Shown piece by piece: positions 34,093 through 44,600 of a DNA stretch of 60,993 nucleotides. Source of the stretch: Paludibacteraceae bacterium (GTDB lineage Bacteria; Bacteroidota; Bacteroidia; Bacteroidales; Paludibacteraceae); the NCBI GenBank assembly GCA_017417025.1, contig JAFPZY010000013.1:1-60993 (forward strand). Reading direction: 5' to 3'. Positions within the stretch are counted from its first letter, which is position 1. Each line of letters opens with the position of its first letter. A model generated the notes under the pieces. That model was given only the letters and a program-made list of their open reading frames with translations, was not told the origin of the DNA and did not search any database. Both the position numbers and the translations under genes were made by a program.

Positions 34093-34296
34093 ATGGCAAC
34101 TTATTCTTTTTCTATCAACGACCGCACCAAGGCGGCACAAAGCCTGCTCATGTACATGCGCAGTCTCGGACTTAATCCCGAGAAAATCTCCGCGCCGCGC
34201 CGCAATGGGCTGGACGCGGCCATCGAGGACGTGGCTGCCGGCCGCATCTTCCACGCCACGGATGGCGCTGACATGATTAAACAATGCCTGCAGTAA
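34093..34296 (+). CDS. RelB/DinJ-like antitoxin (67 residues)
   Basis: ATG at 34093 gives MATYSFSINDRTKAAQSLLM and continues to a helical C terminus ending GADMIKQCLQ. The form is that of short Bacteroidota antitoxins: N-terminal beta strand and two helices for dimerisation and DNA binding, then a toxin-binding helix. A truncated YafQ-like toxin follows with overlapping stop and start (TAATG). The family assignment is by pattern only. Confidence 0.65.
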   Translation: MATYSFSINDRTKAAQSLLMYMRSLGLNPEKISAPRRNGLDAAIEDVAAGRIFHATDGADMIKQCLQ

Positions 34297-34412
34297 TGTA
34301 CGAAGTTTTCTTTTCGGGGCAGTTCAAACGTGATGTCAAGTTGTGCCGCAAGCGCGCCTTCAGCTCTCTCCTCGCGCCTGCCCGCCAAAGACAAAAAAAC
34401 AGCCCCGCATGA
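34296..34412 (+). pseudogene. Truncated YafQ/RelE-type toxin remnant
   Basis: The ATG at 34296 overlaps the antitoxin stop. The 38 residues begin MYEVFFSGQFKRDVKLCRKR, matching the first helix region of YafQ toxins (usually about 90 residues), then diverge and stop before any of the catalytic His residues. Loss of the 3' part by deletion is the simplest reading. Confidence 0.65.
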
Positions 34413-34441
34413 ATTATTCACCAATTTTTTTTGCGTTTTTC

Positions 34442-34472
34442 TTGCGCATATCAAAAATAAGGCGTACCTTTG
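34442..34472 (+). promoter_or_regulatory. Promoter of the lipoprotein/outer-membrane protein pair
   Basis: TTG at 34442-34444, 20-bp spacer, TACCTTTG at 34465-34472. It is about 130 bases before the ATG, leaving an A/T-rich leader with TAAC/TAACTAAA stretches typical of strongly expressed Bacteroidota genes. Confidence 0.75.
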
Positions 34473-34609
34473 CACCGGATTTTTGCATATAATGCCTGCC
34501 AATAACGCCGAATACGTGCACGCAGAATACCGGCAGAACCAAGTAACAACTTGATTATAAAACAACTAAACACAATTAACCTTATTACTAACTAAATTTT
34601 TTCATCATC

Positions 34610-35812
34610 ATGAAGAAAACTTTTTTCTTTGCTGCTATGGCAGCGCTGGCTCTGGTCGGATGTAACGACAAAACACAGAGCGAACTCACCGACGAGATGG
34701 TAGGGCTCTCAGGCGAGGCTAAAATCGAAGTGTCCTTCTACTACAACCAGGGCAAGCACGAAGTGAACGGCGTTGCTTTCGAAGGCAACGAGTACGTGCC
34801 CTCAACTGTTGAGGTTATCGCTACTGTGGACTACTCCGCTTATTCCAACCAGACCAAAGGTCAGGTATTCAAACAGTTCGTTGCTACACGCACCGGCGAA
34901 GGCACCTACGCTCTCACTATCCCCGCTGGCGAAAAGAAAATCGCTGTTGATGTTCAGCCCAAAGGCTTTGCTGCCAAGTACTGGAACACCCTCACCGAGT
35001 CTGTTGATGCTTACTATTCGCTCGCTACCCCAGTTCATTTCGACGTTCTCGCCGGCAACAGCTACGTGCAGAAAGACCCGAAAGAGACCACTATGGCTAA
35101 AACCAGCGAGGCTCTCAACAACGAGGCTACTGTTGAGTTCACCGTTAGCGGTAAAGTAACTGCACAAGTTGAGGAACTGGAGGAGAAAGACGAAGTGAAG
35201 ATCCTTAAGACCAAAGAGGCTGAAATGTCTAACGTGGACATTGAGTTGGAAATCTCCAACAAAAATGACGACCGCAAACTGACCTACAATGCCAAAACCG
35301 GCAATGACGGCAGATATGAGGCTACCGTGAAACTCTTCAACGGATGGGATTTTGCTGATGTTACCATCTCTGTTAAGCCCGTTGCTTATACCGCCAAGTT
35401 CACTCACAACTATGAGGAACTGAACCAGAGCGCAACTGCTGCCCTCAAATACACGGATGTAAAATGGGGTGATGATGACACCAAAGGTTGGGGTTCTTAT
35501 CCTGCAGGTCGTTACACTTGGACCAAAACTGACGTAGAAGGTTATTGGCAAGGCGAAGCTTCTGACATCACTCTGAGCAAAGAGAAAGTGGAACTCGCCA
35601 AGAAAGAGTCTGACCACAACCTGACTATGACTTTCGTTCCTCTCCAGCCCAAAAAAGTGCCCGGCATTGACGAAGGTGAAGAGTTTGAGTATGAGGCTTG
35701 CGCGTATAAAGACCGCAAAGATGACAATGCCAAATATACCATTTACAAGGTTAAGCAGTACAACAAGACTCCTGCTGCAGTTCTTGCTGCCCTCGGTTGG
35801 GACAAATATTAA
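34610..35812 (+). CDS. Acidic and lysine-rich lipoprotein, unknown function, probably abundant
   Basis: 400 residues. Signal peptide with lipobox, Cys18 (ALALVGCNDK). The body has repeated beta-type segments (EAKIEVSFYYNQGKHEV; NEATVEFTVSGKVTAQ; MSNVDIELEISNKND) that may be Ig-like or transthyretin-like, and many E/K residues. Codon choice is narrow (GCT/GCC, AAA/AAG, AAC, CTC), unlike neighbouring genes and typical of highly expressed proteins. It is followed 60 bp later by a beta-barrel protein; the two probably form an operon closed by the terminator at 36792. Homology not recognised. Confidence 0.75.
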   Translation: MKKTFFFAAMAALALVGCNDKTQSELTDEMVGLSGEAKIEVSFYYNQGKHEVNGVAFEGNEYVPSTVEVIATVDYSAYSNQTKGQVFKQFVATRTGEGTYALTIPAGEKKIAVDVQPKGFAAKYWNTLTESVDAYYSLATPVHFDVLAGNSYVQKDPKETTMAKTSEALNNEATVEFTVSGKVTAQVEELEEKDEVKILKTKEAEMSNVDIELEISNKNDDRKLTYNAKTGNDGRYEATVKLFNGWDFADVTISVKPVAYTAKFTHNYEELNQSATAALKYTDVKWGDDDTKGWGSYPAGRYTWTKTDVEGYWQGEASDITLSKEKVELAKKESDHNLTMTFVPLQPKKVPGIDEGEEFEYEACAYKDRKDDNAKYTIYKVKQYNKTPAAVLAALGWDKY

Positions 35813-35872
35813 TTGACATCCGTCTTTATTACAAGGAGTTAATCAAATTCATTAACTAAAAACTGAAAAACA

Positions 35873-36739
35873 ATGAAAAAGATATTTGGTTTAATGCTCG
35901 CTGCAGCACTGGCTATGCCTATGTTCGCAGAAACGGATGCTAAAGCCGATTATTCGGACTGGCTCCCGAAGGCAGGCGACTGGAACGTCGTTGTCGGCAT
36001 GAACCCCCTCGGCATCGTCATGGGCGGCTCATGGAGCAACGTCGGCGGGTTCGCTGCCGGATATATGGTAACCGACAAAATGTCTGTCAAGGCTTCTATC
36101 GGTCTCGACTTCATGCTCTGGAACAACCGCGGATATGCACGCGACGACGCTAAGTGGTTCGAAAACCCCTTCAGCATGGCTAAGGTGGAAGACACCCGCC
36201 GTGACACACGCTTCGGAGGTACTGTCTCCGTCGGCGCTGAATGGCACGTGGGAGAAACACGCAAAGTGCAGGGCGTCTTCGGCGCTGGCGTGATGTACGG
36301 CGCTAAAGTTGAACGCCGCAACTACATCTACGGCAACGGCATCACCGAGTACAACCAGGTGCCCACCGTTACCGACGCTCTCGGCCGTGACGGCAACCCC
36401 ATCATGCCCGGATACGTGGCTCTTGACGGCTCCGACATTCTCAACGCACGCGTCCTCTCGCAGTACAACACCGCTGCCAATCCTCTCCAGATGGTAGGTG
36501 TTTACGGCTCCGCAGGTATCGAGTGGTTCGTTATTCCGAAGATGGCTATCGGTATGAACGCTTCGCTGAACATCATGTATCAGTTCATGAACGCTTATAC
36601 CACCAAGTACGAGGGCTGGAGCTCCCAGCAGAGCAAGCTCGTCGAGTGGACTGACGCTACCCGTCCCATGGAGAACGGCTTCAGCTTCAAAACCAGCGAC
36701 CTGATCGGCCTGACCATGTTCCTCAGCGTTTATCTCTAA
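35873..36739 (+). CDS. Outer-membrane beta-barrel protein
   Basis: 288 residues: signal peptide MKKIFGLMLAAALAMPMFAE, then alternating amphipathic strands (WNVVVGMNPLGIVMGGSWSN; KMSVKASIGLDFMLWNN; FGGTVSVGAEWHVGE) and a C-terminal strand SDLIGLTMFLSVYL ending in the hydrophobic residue usual for barrels. Probably 8-12 strands. The codon bias resembles that of the preceding lipoprotein gene, so the two may work as a surface complex. Function unknown. Confidence 0.8.
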   Translation: MKKIFGLMLAAALAMPMFAETDAKADYSDWLPKAGDWNVVVGMNPLGIVMGGSWSNVGGFAAGYMVTDKMSVKASIGLDFMLWNNRGYARDDAKWFENPFSMAKVEDTRRDTRFGGTVSVGAEWHVGETRKVQGVFGAGVMYGAKVERRNYIYGNGITEYNQVPTVTDALGRDGNPIMPGYVALDGSDILNARVLSQYNTAANPLQMVGVYGSAGIEWFVIPKMAIGMNASLNIMYQFMNAYTTKYEGWSSQQSKLVEWTDATRPMENGFSFKTSDLIGLTMFLSVYL

Positions 36740-36791
36740 TCCGCAGAATCTTTGCAGAAATATATTTAGCTAATCAGCAGATATATATTCC

Positions 36792-36822
36792 AAAAGAGAG
36801 CCGCATTCCGCGGCTCTCTTTT
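36792..36822. terminator. Strong bidirectional intrinsic terminator
   Basis: AAAAGAGAGCCGC (36792-36804), loop ATTCC, GCGGCTCTCTTTT (36810-36822): a 13-bp perfect stem with A and T tracts on either side. It lies between the plus-strand barrel gene and the minus-strand yoeB gene. Confidence 0.9.
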
Positions 36823-36847
36823 CGTGGATTATTCAGTTAAAAGATAT

Positions 36848-37114
36848 TTAATAATGCCCGTATAGCGACAGAATAGTTACGGTTTTGTTATCTTCGTCAA
36901 TAGTATAAACAATTCTGTGCTCGTTGTTTATTCGCCGGCTGTACTTGCCCGACAAATTGAAGCGCAACTGCTCAGGTTTCCCTATGCCTGAAGCAGGATG
37001 TGCTTTTATGTCGGCAAGCAGTCTGGAAATGCGGCTCATCAATGTCTTTTGCCCGCTCTTCTTCCAGCGCAGAATATCTTCATCTGCGGTCTCTGCAAAC
37101 AGAACGGTGTACAT
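36848..37114 (-). CDS. yoeB: YoeB/Txe-family mRNA interferase toxin
   Basis: 88 residues closely following E. coli YoeB: GKPEQLRFNLSGKYSRRIN, NEHRIVY and a C-terminal GHY. Catalytic Glu48, Arg67 and His87 correspond to YoeB E46, R65 and H83. The toxin cleaves mRNA at the ribosomal A site. Its ATG overlaps the upstream antitoxin stop (37114). Confidence 0.93.
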   Translation of the reverse strand: MYTVLFAETADEDILRWKKSGQKTLMSRISRLLADIKAHPASGIGKPEQLRFNLSGKYSRRINNEHRIVYTIDEDNKTVTILSLYGHY

Positions 37115-37329
37115 CAGTCCCAGATTTTGTCAGTATCAACAACGTGTTTTCTGCTCTTCTCCGCTCTGCGTATTTTGGCGACAAATGTGGGGTCATACGG
37201 ACTCTCCTCAACATGGAAGAAATCCATCAGTTTGACGGTCTCTATGAATTGCGCCGCCTTCTTGTTCCTCGGATTGAACGAGATGACCACCGACTGCATC
37301 TGCGATGTCCTTGTATGTGCTGTTGCCAT
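37114..37329 (-). CDS. Antitoxin of YoeB (DUF2683-like)
   Basis: 71 residues: SVVISFNPRNKKAAQFIETV then SPYDPTFVAKIRRAEKSRK and a tail ending DTDKIWD. This is the short antitoxin family found before Txe/YoeB toxins in Bacteroidota, not the Phd/YefM type. It abuts the toxin with a one-base overlap, so the pair is co-translated. Confidence 0.78.
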   Translation of the reverse strand: MATAHTRTSQMQSVVISFNPRNKKAAQFIETVKLMDFFHVEESPYDPTFVAKIRRAEKSRKHVVDTDKIWD

Positions 37330-37381
37330 ATTCTTGTTGTTTTGTAGGTTTAAGCACTGCGTGCTCTTTGTTTTCTTGCGG

Positions 37382-37412
37382 CAAAGGTACTGCTTTTTTT
37401 CTTTGTATGCAA
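37382..37412 (-). promoter_or_regulatory. Promoter of the YoeB module
   Basis: Minus strand TTG (37412-37410), 20-bp spacer, TACCTTTG (37389-37382), about 50 bases ahead of the antitoxin ATG. Confidence 0.75.
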
Positions 37413-37462
37413 GTCTTTATGTCTTTTTTTTGCAGGATATTGCAAAAATAGTCCTCTCACTC

Positions 37463-37493
37463 TTGCATATATCAAAAAAAATATGTATCTTTG
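37463..37493 (+). promoter_or_regulatory. Promoter of the twin surface-protein genes
   Basis: TTG at 37463-37465, 20-bp spacer, TATCTTTG at 37486-37493; ATG at 37613. Divergent from the YoeB promoter 50 bp away. No inverted repeats flank it. Confidence 0.75.
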
Positions 37494-37612
37494 CGGCTTG
37501 ATACCAAAGTGCGGAGGCTTGAGCTTCGGGGTGCTAAGAGGCAAAGGTGGCAAAAGCCCCGCCAACGGAGGCTCCGCCCGCAAATATCTGAAAATACTAA
37601 CCATAAAACATT

Positions 37613-40600
37613 ATGAATATGAAGAAGTTTACATTGTTTGCAATGCTGTTATGCTCCGTCTCGCTGATGGCGGAGGTGCCTGCTTATCTGTCTGACGGCG
37701 CGCTTGTCCGTTTGGGCGACAACTTCATGGAGGAGAACATAATCCATGTCGGCGACGTTCCTGAACTGGAGCAGGGTACCATGGTCTATGACCCCGTCAA
37801 TCACGTACTGACGCTCTATGGGGTGATTATACGCACATCCGCAAGCGACTATGGTCTGGCTGTCTCCTGTGCCAACATGCCGGAAGGCGGCAGGGAGATG
37901 GAAGTGCGCCTTATAGGTGAAAACTATATCTATGCGGAAAAGGCCGGTATTATGGGCGGATTGACTTTTGGTGAAGGCACCTTTACCGTTACCGGACCTG
38001 CCGGCTCCCTGTATGTTACCACAAACAATGGCAACGCCATGTTCCTTATGTGCAACGAACTCACCGTCAAGGACGGCGCATACATCTATGCCGGTTACGA
38101 AAACGGCGGACTCAAGACAAATATCGGAATCATGCATTTTGCCGAACCTGTTCCAATGCTCAATATCGACTGCGGACGCTTGGATGCATTTGGCACTTCC
38201 TATTGCCTTATGGGGCTTGACCCTGTCCTCTCCGATGCCGAAGTGGACGGCGAATACAAATATGACGAGAGCAAGTTGTGCTGGGTGGACGGAAGTGACA
38301 ATATCGCGAAAAACATGGTGCTCTCCTTCCGGCCGACAAAGCATATCTTCTTTATTGTCAACAGCGACCCTGACGGCGGAACCGTAACCGCCACCAAAGA
38401 CGGCGAGCCGCTGCCCGACCTCTGGCGCTATACCGACGAGGAGGCCGGCAACACCACTATACAGCTCACTGTCACTCCCAATGAAGGCTGGAAACTTGCC
38501 TCTCTTGATGGCGCGGAAGGAGCCTATATGACTGACTCGGAGACTCCGACTTGCGTCTTGTCACAAGGCTATAGTTACGGTGCCTTGATTGCACAGTTTG
38601 TCCGCAAGGAGGCTGTCACTCCATCCAAGCCGTGGTACCTGCTCTGCGACCTTTATAACAAAATGTATGTTTTCAACAACCTGGGTAGCGAGCCTCAAAC
38701 CATGATTGAGAGTCTTACAACTGCCAACCTCACCAAAACCGAAGTGCGCTGCTCCGCTTTTGCCAACGGCAGGCTGTACTATATTGACAAAACTGACGAT
38801 ACGCACACGGCGTTCCGCTCCGCCGTCATTGATTTCAGCGAACACACTTTCAGCGATGTGCAGACCCTGTTCGACCCGCAGAACACTTATCAGGACTTCT
38901 TCGCGCTTACTTACAATGTTCAGGAAGACTGCTTCTATGCCGTAGCAAAGAAGAACAACAGCGACAACAAGCAGTACCTGTTGAAGATAGACACCGACGG
39001 AAACATCTTCAACAGCGCCACAGTTCCCGGCTCCAAAGTCACTTACGGCAGAGGCCTCGTAACTCTGGCTGCCGACAGAAACGGCAACCTGTATGGCATC
39101 TACTGCGCTTCAAATGCGGAGCGGTTTAATGTGAACTCTCCGTGGCGGCTCGGCTCCATGCTGTGCCGTGTTAGCGGAGGTACGGCTGCCATAACGCCCG
39201 TGGGCTGGACAGGCATGTTCTTCGAGTCGCAGGGATGTGACATGGCGTTTGACTACAAAACCAACCAACTGATAGCAGTCACCCATAGCGCTTACGACGC
39301 AAGCATCGTCTCCCTTGATGCCGCCACTGGCAAAGCAACCCGTTTGCAACTGCGTACTTTCTATAGTAACGGCCTCTTCCAGCAGCTCCCCGAAGCCAAG
39401 ACCGTTAATGTGGGAAGCGAGAACTTCGATAAAGGCTTTGCCTCGCTTGACAACGGCTTGTTGTCAGCCAAGGTGTTCGTGGGCGACGAGTTCACCATAG
39501 TGGCTGCGCCCGCAACCAAAGAATACCGCTTCAAGCAGTGGAGCGACGGCAACACCGACAACCCCCGCACCATCACCCTCACCGATGAGACTCCCCTCTA
39601 CTACGAGGCGCAGTTCGACTGGGCGGAAGACCTGCAGCTCTATCCCGTTGTAGCGGGAGGCGTGCAGATGAACACCTACAAGACACTGCTCAACCCAATG
39701 AACTGCTACAACATACTTGCAGGCTCCATCAGCTTCGACCCGCAGACCAATACGCTGACACTCAATAACCTTTCGCTTGATGACGCGTCATCGGAATATT
39801 CACTCGTAATCGGCGGCGAAGAAGACAAAACCGACATCAACATCGTGCTCAAAGGCAGCAGCAATATCGGCAACTACAGCAAGGCGGCCGTCCTCATGCG
39901 CAATGCCGGCATTAACATCACTGGCAATGCTCTGTCAGTCAATACCTATTATTCCGCAAGCGGCATCGAACTGGACAATGCCGACCTGACTGTCTATGCC
40001 GCAGAGAAACTTGAAATCAACGGCAACGGCTACGGCATTTACGGCACCGGCAAAGAGAATGTGACGTTTGTCGGCACCAACTGCGACATAAGAGGCATGG
40101 GCAGCGGTGCTGTCGGCAATCTGTCGGCAATGGATACGAAGTACTGCTCCGTCACTTCGCCTGAAGGCGCGAAGTTCAATGAGGAGACCGGCAACCTGGA
40201 GGACAAAGACGGCAACATCATCAAGGGCGAAGTCCTTATTGCCGCCTCTCCCGAAGTGCGCGGCACAACAGTGGAAGAAGGTTCAGGCACATTCGTCATC
40301 AAGTCCGAAAACGATGAGTTTGACAATGTGGGCTGGTTTGAAATAGGCACCGAAGTGACTATCACCGCCGTGCCTGCCGACGGCTACGTGTTCGCACGCT
40401 GGATGGACGACAAGAACTGGACCGACGAGGAGAAACGCATAGGCGCAGAGCGCACCATTACAACCAAATCCGACGGCGAGACCTACACGGCTCTCTTCTA
40501 CTACGTCCCCGCCTCGTCCTCCAACTGGTATGCAGCCAACGGCAGCAACTTCGTTAAGTTCAGCATGAAGGACAACGGTGCGAAAGTGGAGCGAGCCACC

Positions 40601-41599
40601 ACTCCTTCAGCCAAGAACGTGAAGACGGGCGAGTTCCTGTCCGGCTCGTGGTATTACCTCGACGGCACCGCAGTCAAGGTGCTTGAGTTCGACGGCCTCA
40701 CCGACGGCGAACCTATCGACGACAGCAGCCTTGCCACACTCGTCACAGGCGTGAGCGGCATGCAGGACATGGCGTTCAACTTCCGCAACTCTGTCATGTA
40801 CGCCACTGCTGCCGACAAACTCTATGCGGTTGATATAGAGGAAGAACAGCTCGCCGAAGTGGGCAGCTATGAGTATGACGGGAAAGCTGTGGCGGGCATG
40901 ACAGGCATTGCTATCAACGGCGCAGGTGTTATCTACCTGCTCGAGTCAGGCAATCCTTCCGGCACTCTTTACACCGTCGGCAACATCAACGCAAAAGAGA
41001 AGAAAGTCACTCTTGAGCTTGTCGGCGAAACGGGTCAGCTGGGTGTTGAAGTGCCCGCTGCAGCGCAGAGCATAGCCTTCGACCATGTTACAGGCGAACT
41101 CTTCTGGGGTGATTCCGAATACCTGCGCATACTGGACACCGGAACCGCAGAAGCACGTATCTGCGGCGACCTCGGTCAGACCGGCGGCAAGCAGGGCGCT
41201 CTCAGAGCTATGCACTGCATGGACCGCATGGTTACTGTGAATACTGAAGTGGCAAAGGACTGCGACGGTATGGGCAGTGTGTCGGTTGAAGGCGGCGAAG
41301 GCAGCTCGGCGAGGGTGTTCGCCGGCTCTGATGTCACCATCGTAGCCAAACCCAACAGCGGCTACGAGTTCAGCTACTGGACCAAGAAAGGTGATGACAC
41401 AAAGGCGGGCACCGACAGCGAACTGACCTTCACCGTCAAGAGCGGTGTGACTTACGTCGCCTACTTCGAGAAAGCCGCAGGCATAGACGAAGTGAACCTT
41501 GACGCTGCCGGAGACGTGCAGAAACTCCTCATCGGCGGCACGCTCTATATCATCCGCGACGGGCACATCTACACTCCCGCCGGACAACTGGTGAAATAA
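37613..41599 (+). CDS. Giant secreted surface protein 1 (beta-helix/propeller-like, candidate T9SS cargo)
   Basis: 1328 residues; signal peptide near MKKFTLFAMLLCSVSLMAEV (the second ATG at 37619 is an equally good start). Order: beta-helix-like segment (about 30-230), B-repeat-like linker, propeller-like segment with repeated tyrosine and NGNLYGI motifs (about 330-590), linker with FKQWSDGNTDNPRTITL, second beta-helix-like segment (about 670-860), second propeller-like segment (about 950-1200), B-repeat (SGYEFSYWTKKGDD) and the tail QKLLIGGTLYIIRDGHIYTP. So the arrangement is internally duplicated. Likely exported through SprA and held at the surface; ligand unknown. Confidence 0.82.
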   Translation: MNMKKFTLFAMLLCSVSLMAEVPAYLSDGALVRLGDNFMEENIIHVGDVPELEQGTMVYDPVNHVLTLYGVIIRTSASDYGLAVSCANMPEGGREMEVRLIGENYIYAEKAGIMGGLTFGEGTFTVTGPAGSLYVTTNNGNAMFLMCNELTVKDGAYIYAGYENGGLKTNIGIMHFAEPVPMLNIDCGRLDAFGTSYCLMGLDPVLSDAEVDGEYKYDESKLCWVDGSDNIAKNMVLSFRPTKHIFFIVNSDPDGGTVTATKDGEPLPDLWRYTDEEAGNTTIQLTVTPNEGWKLASLDGAEGAYMTDSETPTCVLSQGYSYGALIAQFVRKEAVTPSKPWYLLCDLYNKMYVFNNLGSEPQTMIESLTTANLTKTEVRCSAFANGRLYYIDKTDDTHTAFRSAVIDFSEHTFSDVQTLFDPQNTYQDFFALTYNVQEDCFYAVAKKNNSDNKQYLLKIDTDGNIFNSATVPGSKVTYGRGLVTLAADRNGNLYGIYCASNAERFNVNSPWRLGSMLCRVSGGTAAITPVGWTGMFFESQGCDMAFDYKTNQLIAVTHSAYDASIVSLDAATGKATRLQLRTFYSNGLFQQLPEAKTVNVGSENFDKGFASLDNGLLSAKVFVGDEFTIVAAPATKEYRFKQWSDGNTDNPRTITLTDETPLYYEAQFDWAEDLQLYPVVAGGVQMNTYKTLLNPMNCYNILAGSISFDPQTNTLTLNNLSLDDASSEYSLVIGGEEDKTDINIVLKGSSNIGNYSKAAVLMRNAGINITGNALSVNTYYSASGIELDNADLTVYAAEKLEINGNGYGIYGTGKENVTFVGTNCDIRGMGSGAVGNLSAMDTKYCSVTSPEGAKFNEETGNLEDKDGNIIKGEVLIAASPEVRGTTVEEGSGTFVIKSENDEFDNVGWFEIGTEVTITAVPADGYVFARWMDDKNWTDEEKRIGAERTITTKSDGETYTALFYYVPASSSNWYAANGSNFVKFSMKDNGAKVERATTPSAKNVKTGEFLSGSWYYLDGTAVKVLEFDGLTDGEPIDDSSLATLVTGVSGMQDMAFNFRNSVMYATAADKLYAVDIEEEQLAEVGSYEYDGKAVAGMTGIAINGAGVIYLLESGNPSGTLYTVGNINAKEKKVTLELVGETGQLGVEVPAAAQSIAFDHVTGELFWGDSEYLRILDTGTAEARICGDLGQTGGKQGALRAMHCMDRMVTVNTEVAKDCDGMGSVSVEGGEGSSARVFAGSDVTIVAKPNSGYEFSYWTKKGDDTKAGTDSELTFTVKSGVTYVAYFEKAAGIDEVNLDAAGDVQKLLIGGTLYIIRDGHIYTPAGQLVK

Positions 41600-41660
41600 C
41601 GGCTTTAGCCCGCCAACGGCTTAAGCCGCCAACAACTGAGTTAACCAACGCGAAGCAATT

Positions 41661-44600
41661 ATGAAAAAGCATCTCATACCCATCCTCCTGTGTGTTGCGG
41701 CTCTGCTGGGCACAGCTCCCCCGCTCAGGGCGGACGCTCTGCCCGACGGACTCGTCATCACCATCGAGGGCACCAGTCTCAACACCGGCAACTGCAGCAA
41801 CTTCACCTCCCCTAATGTCACCGGCGGGCGCATCTCCTACGACATAGAGAACCGTGTGCTCCGGCTGCAGAATGTTACAATGAAGAGCAACTCTTCGTGC
41901 CTGTTCCGCATCAGCGGCTCAACAACGCCCGTCAATATCGACATACAGGGCGACTGCAACATCACCTCTACTTATGCAAAGGCAGATGCCGTTATGCAAT
42001 TTGAGGTGCCGGTTGTGTTCACCTCCACGCGGCAGGGGACGCTTGACATACAGGCCGACAAGGCTTATGGCATCTGTTTCGCGCCGCAGCTGACAATAAA
42101 AGGCGGTGCCGATATCAGCATCAATTCCGGCACGTATGGAATACGCGGTGGCAAACTGGACACCGGCAGCGACGACTCCCCCGACCTCCTCATCGACGGC
42201 TCTTCTCTCTCCCTGCACGGCGGCGATGCCTCTTTGGACAATATACGCACCCTCACTCTCACCGACAGCGAACTGCCTTCCGGCATCACATGGGATAGTG
42301 AGACATCAAGCTTGCAAAAAGGCGGCTCAGACTACACGGGCGACCTGAAAATAACACGCGCTGCAGGACTCTATTATTACAGACTCGTCTCCTTCGGCGG
42401 AAAGGTCTCAATCTCCGACCCCAAGACCGGCAAGCCGCTGGACAACCCTCTGAAGGTAAAAGAGGCTATTGAGATACGCATCACTGCGGAAGATACTGAT
42501 GACTATACTTTCCTGCAGTGGGGCTCCGGGCAGACGGAGAAGGAAATATCAGGACTTGCCCTTCCTGTATTTGATATTGAATACGTCGCCTATTTCGCAC
42601 GGAACGTCAAAACGGAGGCTCCGTGGTATGTTTGCCATCTGACATCCCTTGCAAAGTACACCGACCGATTTGCCACAGAAACCACACTCGGTGTAACCGG
42701 CTTTGCTTCCAAAAAAATCATTACCGGCGCAGGTGTCCGCTACGGCTCCGGCAATACGGCGGCTCTGCTATATGCGACAAAGCCTGAGAACGGCAAGGCG
42801 GGCTTCAGGTATGATGTGCTGAATCTGGACAATGTGGGCAGCATACAGCAGGAGAGCGAGGTGATTGCGCCACAGACTGACTATTTCCCCGTCTATGCCA
42901 TTGCCTATAACACCTTTGACCGCACTTTCTACTGCTGCGCCAAAAATGTGTCGAAGGACAAGAACTACCTGCTCAAGATTGACCCTGATGGCAAAAAGAT
43001 AAGCGAAGTGTGTGCTCTGGCTGACATAAAGAACGAAATAACTGCCATGACTACAGGTACATGCGGCGAACTGTACATCATTGAGGCTGACGATGTTGAT
43101 GCCACGCTGTGGACGGTTCACTTCCTCACCGAAGCTGCAATATCCATGCCTGTTAGAAAAGGCAGGGTGGGAGTTGCGAGCAGCAATGCCAAAAAGCGCA
43201 ACGCATTGGGCTTCGACCATGTAACCGGCGAGCTGATTTGGATGCAGAGCGATGCTGCTACAAGTGCAAACAGCTCTGTCCGTGTCATCAACTCCGATGA
43301 TTGTACAGCCGACTATGTATCTCTCGCTGCAGGTGCCAATAACGCATGTGCTATGTTCCAGATGAACAATACATGCCACATAGCGCTCAAAGCCGCCGAC
43401 CCATCTACAGGCTCCGTCTTCTTCCAGAATAATCTGCGGGCAGAAGGCTATTTCGTCCCGGGGGCGGAAGTGCCTGTTTTTGCAAGCCCTGCGGCTTACC
43501 GCCGCTTCGTCAGGTGGACCGACGGCAACACCGACAACCCGCGCATAGTGAAAGCGGACGGCAAAGTGCCCGAATATACGGCCGAGTTCGACTGGGAGGA
43601 GGGCGTTACCGCTTACGATATATGGGTCGGGAAAATGCAAATACTCTCTGAAAGAACCACTGTCAGCTATTCAAACGAGACCATGGTTGCCAACGACGGC
43701 GGCTTTGTCGCTTTCGACCCTGCAACCAACACCCTCACCCTGGATAATGTCACCATATCGGGCGACACTGAAAGCCTGCTCACCATCGGCAGGAAAGGCG
43801 GAGAAGCGGGGCAGCCGCTCACCGTCAAGCTGAACGGCGATGTCAACTTGCTATCAACGAACAAAGGAGGCTGCTGCATAGCTGTCTATAACACCGATGT
43901 AACCTTTGTCAGCGACGGCAAAGGCACGCTGGCCCTTTATGCACAAAACCAGTCGTCAGGCATCAGGCTCGATGCCTCCGACCTAACCTTCCACGGCGTA
44001 AAGGCGGCGATGGATGCACAAGGCTGCGGCATTGCCGGTACCGGCATCGAGACGCTTGCCGTCCGCGGCTCCGACATGTCTGTCAAGGGGCTGACGGGCT
44101 CTATTACCGACCTGGCGCAGCTTGAATGCAACTGGTGCAACATCACCGCCCCCGCTGATGCCGCGTTCAATCCCGCGACACACTGCGTGGAGGCTTACGG
44201 CACGTCGGTAAAAGCAAAAGTGGTCTTCAAGAAATGGCCCGAACTGCGCGTTGCGGCTGTGCAGGAGGGCACCGGTACCTTCACTCTCCGCTCCGAAAAT
44301 ACGGGCGAGGAGTTCACTGATGTAGGCTGGTTCAAGGCGGGTGACAATATCACCGTCACTGCGCATGCTGCCGACGGATACGTCTTCTCACGCTGGACAA
44401 GCGACCCCGATTGGGGCAACGAGAGCAAAAAGGACAACTGGTGGGGCGAGGAAATATCCGGAATTAAATCATCAGTGGACGAGACCATCTCCGCCCTCTT
44501 CTACTACGAGCCGCAATCCTCTGCCACCTGGTATGCCATCAACGGCAACAAGTTCGTCTCGTTCAACATGGGCGACCATGCAGAGCACCCCGAAACAGCC

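Noticed and set aside
37382..37493. Second invertible promoter between the YoeB module and the twin surface genes
   Set aside because: Two divergent promoters are present, but I see no inverted repeats flanking them.
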